This document shows positions 55,084 through 64,000 of a DNA stretch of 64,000 nt, piece by piece. The stretch's first letter is position 1, and every line of letters starts with the position of its first letter. The notes beneath the pieces were generated by a model. That model searched no databases and had not been told where the DNA came from. It was given only the letters and a program-made list of their open reading frames with translations. The DNA lies in NCBI GenBank assembly GCA_945861895.1, contig CAMAWF010000001.1, positions 46,333 to 110,332 of the forward strand, in the 5' to 3' direction. This DNA comes from Rhizobium sp. Q54. Lineage in GTDB: Bacteria > Pseudomonadota > Alphaproteobacteria > Rhizobiales > Xanthobacteraceae. A program made the translations under genes and the position numbers.

Positions 55084-57429
55084 CTATTCGGCCGCCTGCT
55101 TCCAGCTGTCGGCATGCGCCTTCGGCCTGGCCTTGCGGCGCAATTCCGTGAGCTCTTCGCGCTCGCGCTGGCTGTTGCGGAACAACTGCTCCTTGCCGGC
55201 GAGATATTGCGGCGGGCAATGCATATCGCTCGCGCCATACCAGCCGGCCGCCTTCATCGCGAACGACGGCTCGATGAGATGCGGCCGGGCGAGCGCCACC
55301 AGATCGGCGCGGCCGGCGGCGACGATGGTGTTGATCTGGTCGGCGGTGGTGATGGCGCCGACGCACATGGTGGCGAGGCCGCCCTCGTTGCGAATCTGAT
55401 CGGAGAACGGCGTCTGGAACATGCGGCCGTAGACCGGCTCGGAATCCGCCACCGTCTGCCCGGTCGAAACGTCGATGAGATCGCAGCCGGCCTGCGCGAA
55501 CATGCGCGCGATGGCGACCGATTCTTCGCCAGTGACGCCGCCGTCGGCCCAATCGGTCGCCGAAATACGCACCGACATCGGCTTGTCATCCGGCCAGACG
55601 GCGCGCATGGCGCGGAACACTTCGAGCGGAAAGCGCAGGCGGTTTTCCAGCGAACCGCCGTATTCGTCCGTGCGCGTGTTGGTGAGCGGCGAGATGAACG
55701 ACGCCAGCAGATAGCCGTGCGCGGCATGCAGCTCCAGCATGTCGAAACCCGCACGCGCGCCGCGCTTGGCGGCCTGCGCGAAATCGGCGACCGTCGCGTC
55801 CATGTCGGCGCGCGTCATCGCCCGCGGCACTTGGCTGTGTGGAAAATAAGGTATCGCCGACGCCGACATGATCGGCCAGGCGCCGTGCTCCAGCGGCTCG
55901 TCGATGCCCTCCCACATCAGTTTGGTGGCGCCCTTGCGGCCGGCATGGCCGAGCTGAAGGCAGAATTTGGCGGCGGAATTGGCGTGCACGAAATCGGCGA
56001 TGCGCTTCCATGCCGCCTTGTGCGCGTCGCTGTACATGCCGGCGCAGCCAAGCGAAATGCGCGCCTGCGCGGACACATCGGTCATTTCCGTAAAAATAAG
56101 CCCGGCGCCGCCGACGGCGCGCGCGCCGTAATGCACCATGTGCCAGTCGTTCGGCAGGCCGTCCTTGGCCGAGTATTGGCACATCGGCGAGACGACGACG
56201 CGGTTTTTAACCGTCATGCCGCGCAAACGGAACGGCTGAAACATCGGCGCTTGCGGATCGGCGGTATCGATGTCGAAGCCTTTCGCTTTGGTCTCCTTGG
56301 CGACGACGCGATCGACCTCGGCGACGAATTCCGGCGCGCGCAAGGCGAGGTTGTCATAGGTGATCGCCTTCGAGCGCGTCATCAGCCCGAACGCAAAGCG
56401 CGTCGGCTCCATGTGCCAGAAACGCTTGACGTGCTCGAACCAGACCAGCGACACGTCGCCGGAGTGCTGGGTCTTTTCGACTTCCTCACGCCGGTTCGAT
56501 TCATAATGCGCGAGCGCGCCCGTCACAGCGCGCCCGTCGGTCGCGCGCAGCGCCTCGTAGAGCGCGATGGCATCCTCCATCGCCAGCTTGGTGCCTGAGC
56601 CGATGGAAAAATGCGCCGTCGCCTTGGCGTCGCCCACCAGAACCACATTTCCCGCCGTCCAGCGTTTGCAGCGTATGGTCGGAAAATTGCGCCACATCGA
56701 ACGATTGGTGATGAGCTTGTGGCCTGCCAGCTCCGCGGCAAACAGATTTTCGAAAAACTTCGCCGATGCGGCTTCATCGAATTTGTCGAGGCCGGCGCGG
56801 GCGAAGGTTTCGGGATCGGTTTCGAAAATCCAGGTCGAGCGCCCGGGCTCATATTGATAGCAGTGAACGATGAAAATGCCGTGTTCGGTCTCGCGAAAGA
56901 AAAACGTGAAGGTATCGAGCGGTCGCGTCGAACCCATCCAGCAGAATTTGTTCGGCCGCAGATCGATCTCCGGCTCGAACGTCGCGGTGAATTTCTCCCG
57001 CACGCGCGAATTGATTCCGTCGGCGGCAACCACGAGGTCGGCCTCGGCGCTGGCCGCGTCGATGTCTGAGATGTCGCACTGGTACTTCAGTTCCACCCCA
57101 AGCGCGCGCGCCCGCTCGGCCAGCAGCCGCAGCAGCGTCGTGCGCGCGCAGCCGCAGAAACCGTTGCCGCCGATGCGATGCACGGCGCCTTTGAAATGGA
57201 TTTCGATGTCGTCCCAATAGGCGAAATTGTCGGTGATGGCGCGATAGCTTTCGCGGTCGTAGCTCTCGAAGGTCTCCATCGTCTGATCGGAAAATACAAC
57301 GCCAAAGCCGAAGGTGTCGTCCGGCCGGTTGCGCTCGAACACCGCGATCTGGGTCGCCGGCCAAGCCTTCTTCATCAAAATCGAGAAGTAGAGCCCGGCC
57401 GAGCCGCCGCCGATGACGTGAACCTTCAT
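55084..57429 (-). CDS. Bifunctional 2-aminobenzoyl-CoA monooxygenase/reductase (salicylyl-CoA 5-hydroxylase type)
   Basis: 781-aa fusion. Residues 1 to about 390 form a group A flavin monooxygenase ([44 protein letters not shown]); from about 410 an Old Yellow Enzyme domain ([48 protein letters not shown]). This architecture hydroxylates and then reduces the ring of 2-aminobenzoyl-CoA in the aerobic anthranilate pathway known from Azoarcus evansii. The ligase and beta-oxidation genes are transcribed divergently. The ATG at 57429 (MKVHVIGGG) is the family start. Salicylyl-CoA is an alternative substrate. Confidence 0.9.
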   Translation of the reverse strand: MKVHVIGGGSAGLYFSILMKKAWPATQIAVFERNRPDDTFGFGVVFSDQTMETFESYDRESYRAITDNFAYWDDIEIHFKGAVHRIGGNGFCGCARTTLLRLLAERARALGVELKYQCDISDIDAASAEADLVVAADGINSRVREKFTATFEPEIDLRPNKFCWMGSTRPLDTFTFFFRETEHGIFIVHCYQYEPGRSTWIFETDPETFARAGLDKFDEAASAKFFENLFAAELAGHKLITNRSMWRNFPTIRCKRWTAGNVVLVGDAKATAHFSIGSGTKLAMEDAIALYEALRATDGRAVTGALAHYESNRREEVEKTQHSGDVSLVWFEHVKRFWHMEPTRFAFGLMTRSKAITYDNLALRAPEFVAEVDRVVAKETKAKGFDIDTADPQAPMFQPFRLRGMTVKNRVVVSPMCQYSAKDGLPNDWHMVHYGARAVGGAGLIFTEMTDVSAQARISLGCAGMYSDAHKAAWKRIADFVHANSAAKFCLQLGHAGRKGATKLMWEGIDEPLEHGAWPIMSASAIPYFPHSQVPRAMTRADMDATVADFAQAAKRGARAGFDMLELHAAHGYLLASFISPLTNTRTDEYGGSLENRLRFPLEVFRAMRAVWPDDKPMSVRISATDWADGGVTGEESVAIARMFAQAGCDLIDVSTGQTVADSEPVYGRMFQTPFSDQIRNEGGLATMCVGAITTADQINTIVAAGRADLVALARPHLIEPSFAMKAAGWYGASDMHCPPQYLAGKEQLFRNSQREREELTELRRKARPKAHADSWKQAAE

Positions 57430-57496
57430 GCGCGCCTCTGCCTGCACGGGCCCGGATGCTGCCATTGAATCAGGGCCAGCCGCGTCAGGCAATTAC

Positions 57497-57553
57497 TTTA
57501 AGCTTAAAATATATCCCGGGCAACCCTTGAGACCTATAAATTTTAAGCTTAAA
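57497..57553. promoter_or_regulatory. Paired palindromic operators in divergent promoter
   Basis: TTTAAGCTTAAA occurs twice, at 57497-57508 and 57542-57553, 45 bp centre to centre. Flanks are inverted relative to each other (TACTTTAAGCTTAAAAT versus TTTTAAGCTTAAAGTA). They sit between the divergent monooxygenase and SDR genes. The MarR encoded at 58362 is the natural candidate to bind them and control both directions. Confidence 0.72.
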
Positions 57554-57598
57554 GTATTTGCACTGGCCGTGGTCGCGCAAAGAAAGATAGAGACTTTC

Positions 57599-58360
57599 AT
57601 GGCGGCACTCAAAGGACGGCATGCGCTGGTCACCGGCGGCGGACGCGGCATCGGCCGCGCGATCGCCGCGGCGCTTGCGAACGCCGGCGCCAGCGTCACC
57701 ATTGCCGGCCGCAAGCAGCAGCCGCTTGCGGATGCGGTCGGTCAGGGCCACGCGGCCAGCTATTTTATCGCCGATGTTACCGATGCGCGCGCGCTCGGCG
57801 ACGGGATCGAGCGCGCGGCGGCAGAACGCGGACCGTTCGATATCTTGATCGCCAATGCCGGCGGCGCCGAAAGTGCGCCGTTCGCCAAGACGACGCCCGA
57901 ACATTTTCAACGCATGTTCGATCTTAACCTGATGAGCGTCGTGCATGGCGCTCACGCTGTGCTCGGCGAAATGTCCAAGCGCGGTTACGGGCGCATCGTC
58001 GCCATCGCCTCCACCGCCGGGCTTAATGGCTATGCCTATGTGTCGGCCTATTGCGCGGCAAAGCATGCCGTCGTCGGGCTGGTGCGCGCGCTGGCGATCG
58101 AGACCGCCGCAAGCGGTGTCACCGTCAACGCGGTGTGTCCCGGCTATACCGACACAGATCTGATGCGCGCGAGCATCGACGGCATCGCGAAAAAAACCGG
58201 CCGCACGCGCGAACAGACCCTGGCCGAGTTCACAAAGGGTTCGCCCGTCGGCCGCCTGATCCGGCCGGAGGAGGTCGCCGCCGCGGTGCTTTATCTCTGC
58301 TCGCCCGACGCCGCCGCCGTCACCGGCACGACGCTCACCATCGCCGGCGGGGAAATCTGA
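57599..58360 (+). CDS. SDR-family dehydrogenase of the anthranilate cluster
   Basis: 253 aa. TGGGRGIGRAI, IANAGGAES, catalytic Ser in IASTAG and Tyr/Lys in YVSAYCAAKHAV, C-terminal TGTTLTIAGGE. Likely oxidises the hydroxyacyl-CoA formed by the hydratase or reduces the ring ketone after the monooxygenase. ATG 57599 is used since the ORF-track start at 57428 crosses the operator region. First gene of the plus-strand operon. Confidence 0.92.
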   Translation: MAALKGRHALVTGGGRGIGRAIAAALANAGASVTIAGRKQQPLADAVGQGHAASYFIADVTDARALGDGIERAAAERGPFDILIANAGGAESAPFAKTTPEHFQRMFDLNLMSVVHGAHAVLGEMSKRGYGRIVAIASTAGLNGYAYVSAYCAAKHAVVGLVRALAIETAASGVTVNAVCPGYTDTDLMRASIDGIAKKTGRTREQTLAEFTKGSPVGRLIRPEEVAAAVLYLCSPDAAAVTGTTLTIAGGEI

Positions 58361-58361
58361 C

Positions 58362-58877
58362 ATGGACGACACCGCCGCCATGCCGCTCGATGCGGAAACC
58401 AAAGTCAGCGAGCGCCCGGCCGATCACGAGGCCGAATTGCGCCTGTGGCTGCGTTTGTTCACCTGCACGACGCTGATCGAAGGCGAAATTCGCCGCCGCT
58501 TGCGCGAGCAATTCGATTCCACGCTGCCGCGCTTCGACCTGATGGCGCAGCTCGACAAGGCGCCCGCGGGAATGAATCTCGGCGAACTCTCGCAGCGCAT
58601 GATGGTGTCGAACGGCAACGTCACCGGGCTGGCGGAACGCCTGGTGACGCAAGGCCTGCTTGAGCGCCGCCCGTCGCCGACCGACCGCCGCGCGCAACTC
58701 GTCAGCCTCACCGCCGAGGGCCGGCGCGCGTTCCGCGCCATGGCGCGCACGCATGAAGGCTGGATCGCCGAGATGTTTGCGGGCCTCAAGCCCGGCGAAA
58801 TCGAATCCTTGATGCAGCTGTTGGCGCGCGCCAAGGCCTCCGCACGCAAGGTCGCCGCCGCGGGAGAATCAAAATGA
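58362..58877 (+). CDS. MarR-family regulator of the anthranilate cluster
   Basis: 171-aa MarR protein: [43 protein letters not shown] (HTH), wing [21 protein letters not shown]. Located inside the operon, 1 bp after the SDR stop and overlapping the hydratase start by 4 nt. It probably represses both divergent transcripts through the TTTAAGCTTAAA pair until 2-aminobenzoyl-CoA or a similar thioester appears; this effector is inference from related MarR proteins of aryl-CoA pathways. Confidence 0.92.
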   Translation: MDDTAAMPLDAETKVSERPADHEAELRLWLRLFTCTTLIEGEIRRRLREQFDSTLPRFDLMAQLDKAPAGMNLGELSQRMMVSNGNVTGLAERLVTQGLLERRPSPTDRRAQLVSLTAEGRRAFRAMARTHEGWIAEMFAGLKPGEIESLMQLLARAKASARKVAAAGESK

Positions 58878-59710
58878 CCGCCGCCAATCCCGTCACGCTG
58901 CCGCTTGCGGATTACCAGGCGCGCCACGTCCGCCTGGACATCGCGGGCAAGGTCGCAACGCTCACGCTCAACCGGCCGGAGCGCAAAAATCCGCTGACGT
59001 TCGAAAGCTACGCCGAGATCGGTGGCATTTTTCGCGCCGCCGCCAGGGACAAGACGGTAAAGACGTTCGTGCTCACCGGGGCGGGCGGGAATTTCTGCTC
59101 GGGCGGCGACGTGTTCGAAATCATCAAACCGCTGGTGGAAGAAAAAGACACCCTTGGCCTGCTGGAATTCACCCATATGACCGGCGAAGTTGTCAAAGCC
59201 ATGCGCACCGCGCCGCAGCCGATCGTCGCCGCCGTCGATGGCGTCTGTGCCGGCGCCGGAGCGATCCTCGCGATGGCATCCGACATCCGCATCGGAACGG
59301 CCGGCGCCAAGGTGGCGTTCCTGTTCAACCGCGTCGGCCTTGCCGGCTGCGACATGGGCGCTTGCGCGATTTTGCCGCGCATCGTCGGCCAAGGACGCGC
59401 CGCGGAATTGCTGTTTACCGGCCGCACCCTCGGTGGCGAAGACGCCGAACGCTGGGGATTTTTCAACCGGCTCGCCGCGCCGGAAAAAGTATTGGCCGAG
59501 GCAACCGCGCTCGCGGGCGAACTTGCGGCCGGACCAACTTTCGCCAACGCCATGACCAAGCGCATGCTGGAAATGGAATGGGCCATGTCGGTCGAACAGG
59601 CGATCGAGGCCGAAGCGGTGGCGCAGGCGCTTTGCATGAAGACCCAGGATTTCGCCCGCGCCTATCGCGCCTTCGCGGCGAAGCAAAAGCCGGTGTTCGA
59701 GGGCAACTGA
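58874..59710 (+). CDS. Enoyl-CoA hydratase-family protein
   Basis: 278-aa crotonase. [14 protein letters not shown], oxyanion loop [58 protein letters not shown]. Adds water to the ring double bond or opens the ring in the beta-oxidation-like part of the pathway. Overlaps marR by ATGA; 1-bp gap to the acyl-CoA dehydrogenase. Confidence 0.93.
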   Translation: MTAANPVTLPLADYQARHVRLDIAGKVATLTLNRPERKNPLTFESYAEIGGIFRAAARDKTVKTFVLTGAGGNFCSGGDVFEIIKPLVEEKDTLGLLEFTHMTGEVVKAMRTAPQPIVAAVDGVCAGAGAILAMASDIRIGTAGAKVAFLFNRVGLAGCDMGACAILPRIVGQGRAAELLFTGRTLGGEDAERWGFFNRLAAPEKVLAEATALAGELAAGPTFANAMTKRMLEMEWAMSVEQAIEAEAVAQALCMKTQDFARAYRAFAAKQKPVFEGN

Positions 59711-59711
59711 C

Positions 59712-60899
<1,188 letters not shown>

Positions 60900-60921
60900 G
60901 CCGGGAGCGGGAGCGGCGACG

Positions 60922-62568
60922 ATGATCGAGTCCGCGCACATCGACACCTTCGCGCGAGATAATCTGCCGCCCGCGGCGCAGTGGCCGGAATTCATTTATA
61001 ATTTGCCGGAACTGAAATATCCCGACCGGCTCAATTGCGTCAGCGCGCTGCTCGACAGCTGGCTTGGCAAAGGCCGCGGCGAGCGCCCATGCGTCATCTC
61101 TCCGGCGGAAAACTGGACATATGCGCAGCTTGCCGAGCGCGTGAATCGCATCGCCAATGTGCTGGTGCGCGATCTCGGCATGGTGCCGGGAAATCGCGTG
61201 TTATTGCGCGCACCCAACAGTCCCGTCATGGTCGCAGCCTGTCTCGCGGTCATCAAGGCCGGTGGCATCATCGTCGCGACCATGCCGCTGTTGCGCGCCA
61301 AGGAACTCACTTACGCCATCGGCAAGGCAAAAATAAAATTTGCGCTGTGCGACGCGCGTCTGGCCGACGAAATGGAAAAGGCCAAGGCGCAAGCCAGCGG
61401 CCTTGCCCGCATCCTGTATTGGGGCAATGACGCAGCCGACGGTCTCGAGGCGCTGATGCGCAAGCCGGGCTATGAGAAATTTTCAGCCTGCGACACCGCC
61501 GCGGACGACGTCTGCCTGATCGGGTTCACCTCCGGCACCACCGGCGAGCCGAAGGGCACTATGCATTTCCATCGCGACATTCTGGCCACCTGCGACAGCT
61601 ATGGCCGCTACGTGCTGCAAGCCGGCGAGAACGACCGCTTCATCGGCTCGGCGCCGCTCGCCTTCACCTTCGGTTTCGGCGGGCACGTGCTGTTCCCGTT
61701 GCGTATCGGCGCAGCGACGATCCAGCTGGAAAAGGCGCCGCCCGACGAACTGCTTCCGGCCATCGCCAAGTTCGGCGCGACCATCTGCTTCACCGCGCCA
61801 ACCGCCTACCGCGCGATGCTGGGAAAATTACTCGACCACAATATTTCCACGCTGCGCAAATGCGTGTCCGCGGGCGAAGCGCTGCCGAAGGCGACCTTCG
61901 ACGCCTGGCTGGCGGCCACCGGCATCAAGATCATGGACGGCATCGGTTCGACCGAAATGCTGCACATCTTCATCGGCTCGCCCGATCAGAAAATCCGCGC
62001 CGGCGCGACCGGAATGGCCGTGCCCGGTTACGAGGCGATGGTGATCGACGACGAAGGGCGCGAAATGCCGGCAGGGATACCCGGCCGGCTTGCCGTGCGC
62101 GGCCCGACCGGCTGCCGCTATCTCGCCGACACGCGGCAATCCGTCTACGTGCAAAGCGGATGGAACGTGACCGGCGACACCTACATGATGGATAAGGAAC
62201 GTTACTTTTGGTATCAGGCGCGCTCCGACGACATGATTATTTCCTCCGGCTACAACATCGCCGGGCCCGAAGTCGAGATCGCGCTGCTCACCCATCCCGC
62301 GGTCGCCGAATGCGGCGTGGTGGCGGCGCCCGACGAGGAGCGCGGCCATATCGTGAAGGCCTATGTCGTGCTGCGCCCCGGCCATGCCGATGATGCGGCG
62401 ACCGCGCGCGCATTGCAGGAGCACGTCAAAGAGGCGATCGCGCCCTACAAATATCCGCGCGCGGTGGAATTCGTCACGTCGCTCCCGCGCACACAAACCG
62501 GCAAGCTGCAACGCTTCGAGTTGCGCCGTATCGCCGCCGAGAATGCGGCGCGCAAGAAAGCATCCTGA
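60922..62568 (+). CDS. 2-aminobenzoate-CoA ligase (benzoate-CoA ligase family)
   Basis: 548-aa AMP-forming ligase. P-loop GFTSGTTGEPKGTMHFHRDI, GSTEMLHIFIG, the hinge NVTGDTYMMDKERYFWYQARSDDMIISSGYNIAG, and the C-terminal lysine RTQTGKLQRFELR. Activates the aromatic acid to its CoA ester, the entry step of the pathway. Start ATG 60922 follows GGGAGCGGGAGCGG; the ORF-track start lies in the previous gene. Substrate called as anthranilate from the neighbouring monooxygenase/reductase; benzoate or salicylate are alternatives. Confidence 0.9.
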   Translation: MIESAHIDTFARDNLPPAAQWPEFIYNLPELKYPDRLNCVSALLDSWLGKGRGERPCVISPAENWTYAQLAERVNRIANVLVRDLGMVPGNRVLLRAPNSPVMVAACLAVIKAGGIIVATMPLLRAKELTYAIGKAKIKFALCDARLADEMEKAKAQASGLARILYWGNDAADGLEALMRKPGYEKFSACDTAADDVCLIGFTSGTTGEPKGTMHFHRDILATCDSYGRYVLQAGENDRFIGSAPLAFTFGFGGHVLFPLRIGAATIQLEKAPPDELLPAIAKFGATICFTAPTAYRAMLGKLLDHNISTLRKCVSAGEALPKATFDAWLAATGIKIMDGIGSTEMLHIFIGSPDQKIRAGATGMAVPGYEAMVIDDEGREMPAGIPGRLAVRGPTGCRYLADTRQSVYVQSGWNVTGDTYMMDKERYFWYQARSDDMIISSGYNIAGPEVEIALLTHPAVAECGVVAAPDEERGHIVKAYVVLRPGHADDAATARALQEHVKEAIAPYKYPRAVEFVTSLPRTQTGKLQRFELRRIAAENAARKKAS

Positions 62569-62579
62569 GAAAGGAAAAA

Positions 62580-63011
62580 ATGTCAGAAAATCAGATTCGC
62601 AAATTTCCCGAACGCACCGCCGCTCACAATGTCCTGCAGCCGGCAGGCTGGCCGCGGCCGAAAGGCTACGCCAACGGCATCCGCGCGCGCGGCGACATGG
62701 TCTTTGTCGGCGGGATGATCGGCTGGGATGAGTACGAACGTTTTCCGCAAGGGTTCACCGCGCAGGCGCGCCAGGCGCTCAAGAATATCGCCGCGGTGCT
62801 GGCAGAGGGCGGCGCGCGGCCGGAGCATGTCGTTCGCATGACATGGTATGTCCGCGACATGGATGAATATCTCGCCGCCCGCGCCGAACTGGGACCCGTC
62901 TATCGCGAAATCATGGGCGATAATTTCCCCGCGATGACGCTGGTGGCGGTGACGCGCCTGGTCGAGCCGGGCGCGCTGCTGGAAATCGAAGCGACCGCGG
63001 TTGTCCCGTAA
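62580..63011 (+). CDS. RidA/YjgF-family protein lacking the deaminase arginine
   Basis: 143 aa. GDMVFVGGMIGWD, EHVVRMTWYVRDMDEY, ALLEIEATAVVP. RidA hydrolyses enamine/imine products. In the active-site strand, where RidA has FPAR, this protein has NFPAMTLVAV, i.e. Met for the essential Arg, as in Rid subgroups without imine deaminase activity. Lies 11 bp after the ligase, so it is in the anthranilate operon, whose intermediates include enamines; it may act by another mechanism or as a binding protein. Confidence 0.9.
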   Translation: MSENQIRKFPERTAAHNVLQPAGWPRPKGYANGIRARGDMVFVGGMIGWDEYERFPQGFTAQARQALKNIAAVLAEGGARPEHVVRMTWYVRDMDEYLAARAELGPVYREIMGDNFPAMTLVAVTRLVEPGALLEIEATAVVP

Positions 63012-63108
63012 TTTTCGTTTCTTCAATTGCTCAAACTAAACTAGAGTCAGGACCCATAAACTGAACGAAAAACTCGGATGACGACTTCGAGCCCAAGACG
63101 GACCTCAA

Positions 63109-63762
63109 TCAGCCGGTCGGTGGCTTGCCGGTGTAAACCGCCAATTGAGCGTCGAAAGCCCGCTTGTAGGCGGGCCGCGCTTCGCCGCGGGCGACATAGG
63201 CGGCAAGGTTCGGATATTCGTTCAGAATGCCCGATGATTTCAACCTAAGCAGCACCGACACCATCATCAGGTCGCCCGCGCTGAACGGACCATCGAGCCA
63301 GTCGGCACTGCCAAGGCGAGCGGAAAGTTGCTTCAACCGGTCGCGGACGCGATCCTCGACCAGAGGCAGGCGCTCCTTACTCCAGGGCTTATCGCCCTCC
63401 AGAAGCCTGGCGGTTGCGAGTTCAAGGATCGGCGGCTCCACCGTGTTGAGCGCGGCAAACATCCATGTGATCGCGCGCGTCCGGGCATTGGCATCTTCAG
63501 GCAACAGGCCCGCATGGCGCTCCGCGATATGGAACACGATCGCCCCCGTCTCGAACAAGCCGAGATCGCCTTCTTCGTAAGTCGGAATCTGCCCGAAAGG
63601 ATGAAGCGCCAGATGTGCGGGTTCCTTCATCGCCCTGAACGAAACAAGACGAACCTTGTAAGGTTGGCCCACTTCTTCCAGCGCCCAGCGAACGCGCGTA
63701 TCACGCGCCAGTCCCCTGCCGCCATCGGGTGACCGCTCAAAGGCAGTAATGGTGATGGTCAT
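63109..63762 (-). CDS. Glutathione S-transferase family protein
   Basis: 217 aa. N-terminal thioredoxin-like domain: DTRVRWALEEVGQPYKVRLV, HPFGQIPTYEEGDLGLFETGAIVFHIAERH (cis-Pro and Glu-Thr/Ser glutathione site). The helical C-terminal domain includes GPFSAGDLMMVSVLLRL. May detoxify reactive products of the neighbouring aromatic pathway, but it is on the opposite strand and separately expressed. Preceded on the window side by IS-like sequence. Confidence 0.9.
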   Translation of the reverse strand: MTITITAFERSPDGGRGLARDTRVRWALEEVGQPYKVRLVSFRAMKEPAHLALHPFGQIPTYEEGDLGLFETGAIVFHIAERHAGLLPEDANARTRAITWMFAALNTVEPPILELATARLLEGDKPWSKERLPLVEDRVRDRLKQLSARLGSADWLDGPFSAGDLMMVSVLLRLKSSGILNEYPNLAAYVARGEARPAYKRAFDAQLAVYTGKPPTG

Positions 63763-63806
63763 CGTGCGGCTCCTCCTTGGCGAAAATCATCGGCTGCGGG
63801 GCTGGC

Positions 63807-64000
63807 TAGGGCGTGTACTCATAAACGCGCAGGCTACGTCCGCTCTTGGGGGATTTTGTTGAAAAAGTCCGGCAATAAATCGAGGCGGATCGCGTCGCGA
63901 GGTTGACGGCGCGCTAGATCGGCGGCCCGATGTACTGTCAGGCTGGTTTCAGGTTCGGTATCGGTATCAGTTTCGCCAGTTTCCGGAGGTTCTGGGCGGT
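63807..64000. mobile_element. Possible IS end at window edge
   Basis: TAGGGCGTGTACTCATAAAC at 63807 matches 47862-47887 at 23 of 26 bases, and TGTTGAAAAAGTCCG at 63857 matches the right inverted repeat of the 47915 unit. No transposase codons are visible before the window ends at 64000, so only an end or remnant can be claimed. Confidence 0.45.

Noticed and set aside
63042-63065. GAGTCAGGACCCATAAAC after the RidA gene as an IS end
   Set aside because: Looks like an IS terminus but has no partner inverted repeat in the window; not enough to call.

Overview
The window is GC-rich, densely packed and intact. It carries intergenic repeats typical of Hyphomicrobiales (Bradyrhizobium/Rhodopseudomonas/Pseudolabrys-like alphaproteobacteria), notably an approximately 49-bp element built on GCATGATCCCGAAAAGTGGG plus GGTTTTCGG. 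Together with the wealth of branched-chain-type ABC importers, orphan Bug binding proteins and CoA-dependent catabolic enzymes, this suggests a soil or rhizosphere alphaproteobacterium with broad use of aromatic and nitrogen compounds. No rRNA, tRNA, CRISPR array or transposase gene was seen.

Layout. 1-7587 (+): an RND efflux operon (periplasmic adaptor, cut by the window start, and two MdtB/MdtC-like pumps). 7689-12309 (-): Liv-type ABC importer 1. 12541-22725 (+): FAD oxidoreductase, SDR, enoyl-CoA hydratase and aspartate dehydrogenase joined by 4-nt overlaps, then a molybdenum hydroxylase set with one M, one S and two L subunits. 22745-23728: a HigBA-like toxin-antitoxin pair flanked by an 82-bp direct repeat made from the 3' end of the adjacent marR. 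23645-31484 (-): a/b hydrolase, SDR with a degenerate active site, DUF1989 protein, Liv-type importer 2 with a fused LivH-LivM permease, and MarR. 31722-34241 (+): TauABC/SsuABC-type importer, followed by a convergent TauE/SafE permease. 35381-38324 (+): Rieske protein, small protein, amidohydrolase, Bug protein. 38421-47864 (+): GntR regulator, a signal-less PBP-fold protein, Liv-type importer 3, two PuuE-like deacetylase-fold proteins, an orotate phosphoribosyltransferase and a cupin; this is the best candidate for an undescribed pathway. 47862-49153: IS-like scar and a DUF4238 gene. 49181-51776 (-): TcuA-like flavoprotein with a split ThDP decarboxylase; 52020-54854: Bug protein, flavin monooxygenase, cupin. 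55084-62568 plus RidA: divergent operons for aerobic 2-aminobenzoate (anthranilate) breakdown through CoA thioesters. 63109-63762 (-): glutathione S-transferase, then an IS-end-like sequence running off the window.

The modules follow one theme: import of small organic or nitrogenous acids by a binding-protein-dependent transporter, then oxidation by flavin, molybdenum or CoA-dependent enzymes, each unit with its own regulator (MarR, MarR, GntR) and, in several cases, a visible palindromic operator. Substrates of the three Liv systems cannot be read from sequence. The anthranilate operon is the one pathway that can be named with good confidence.
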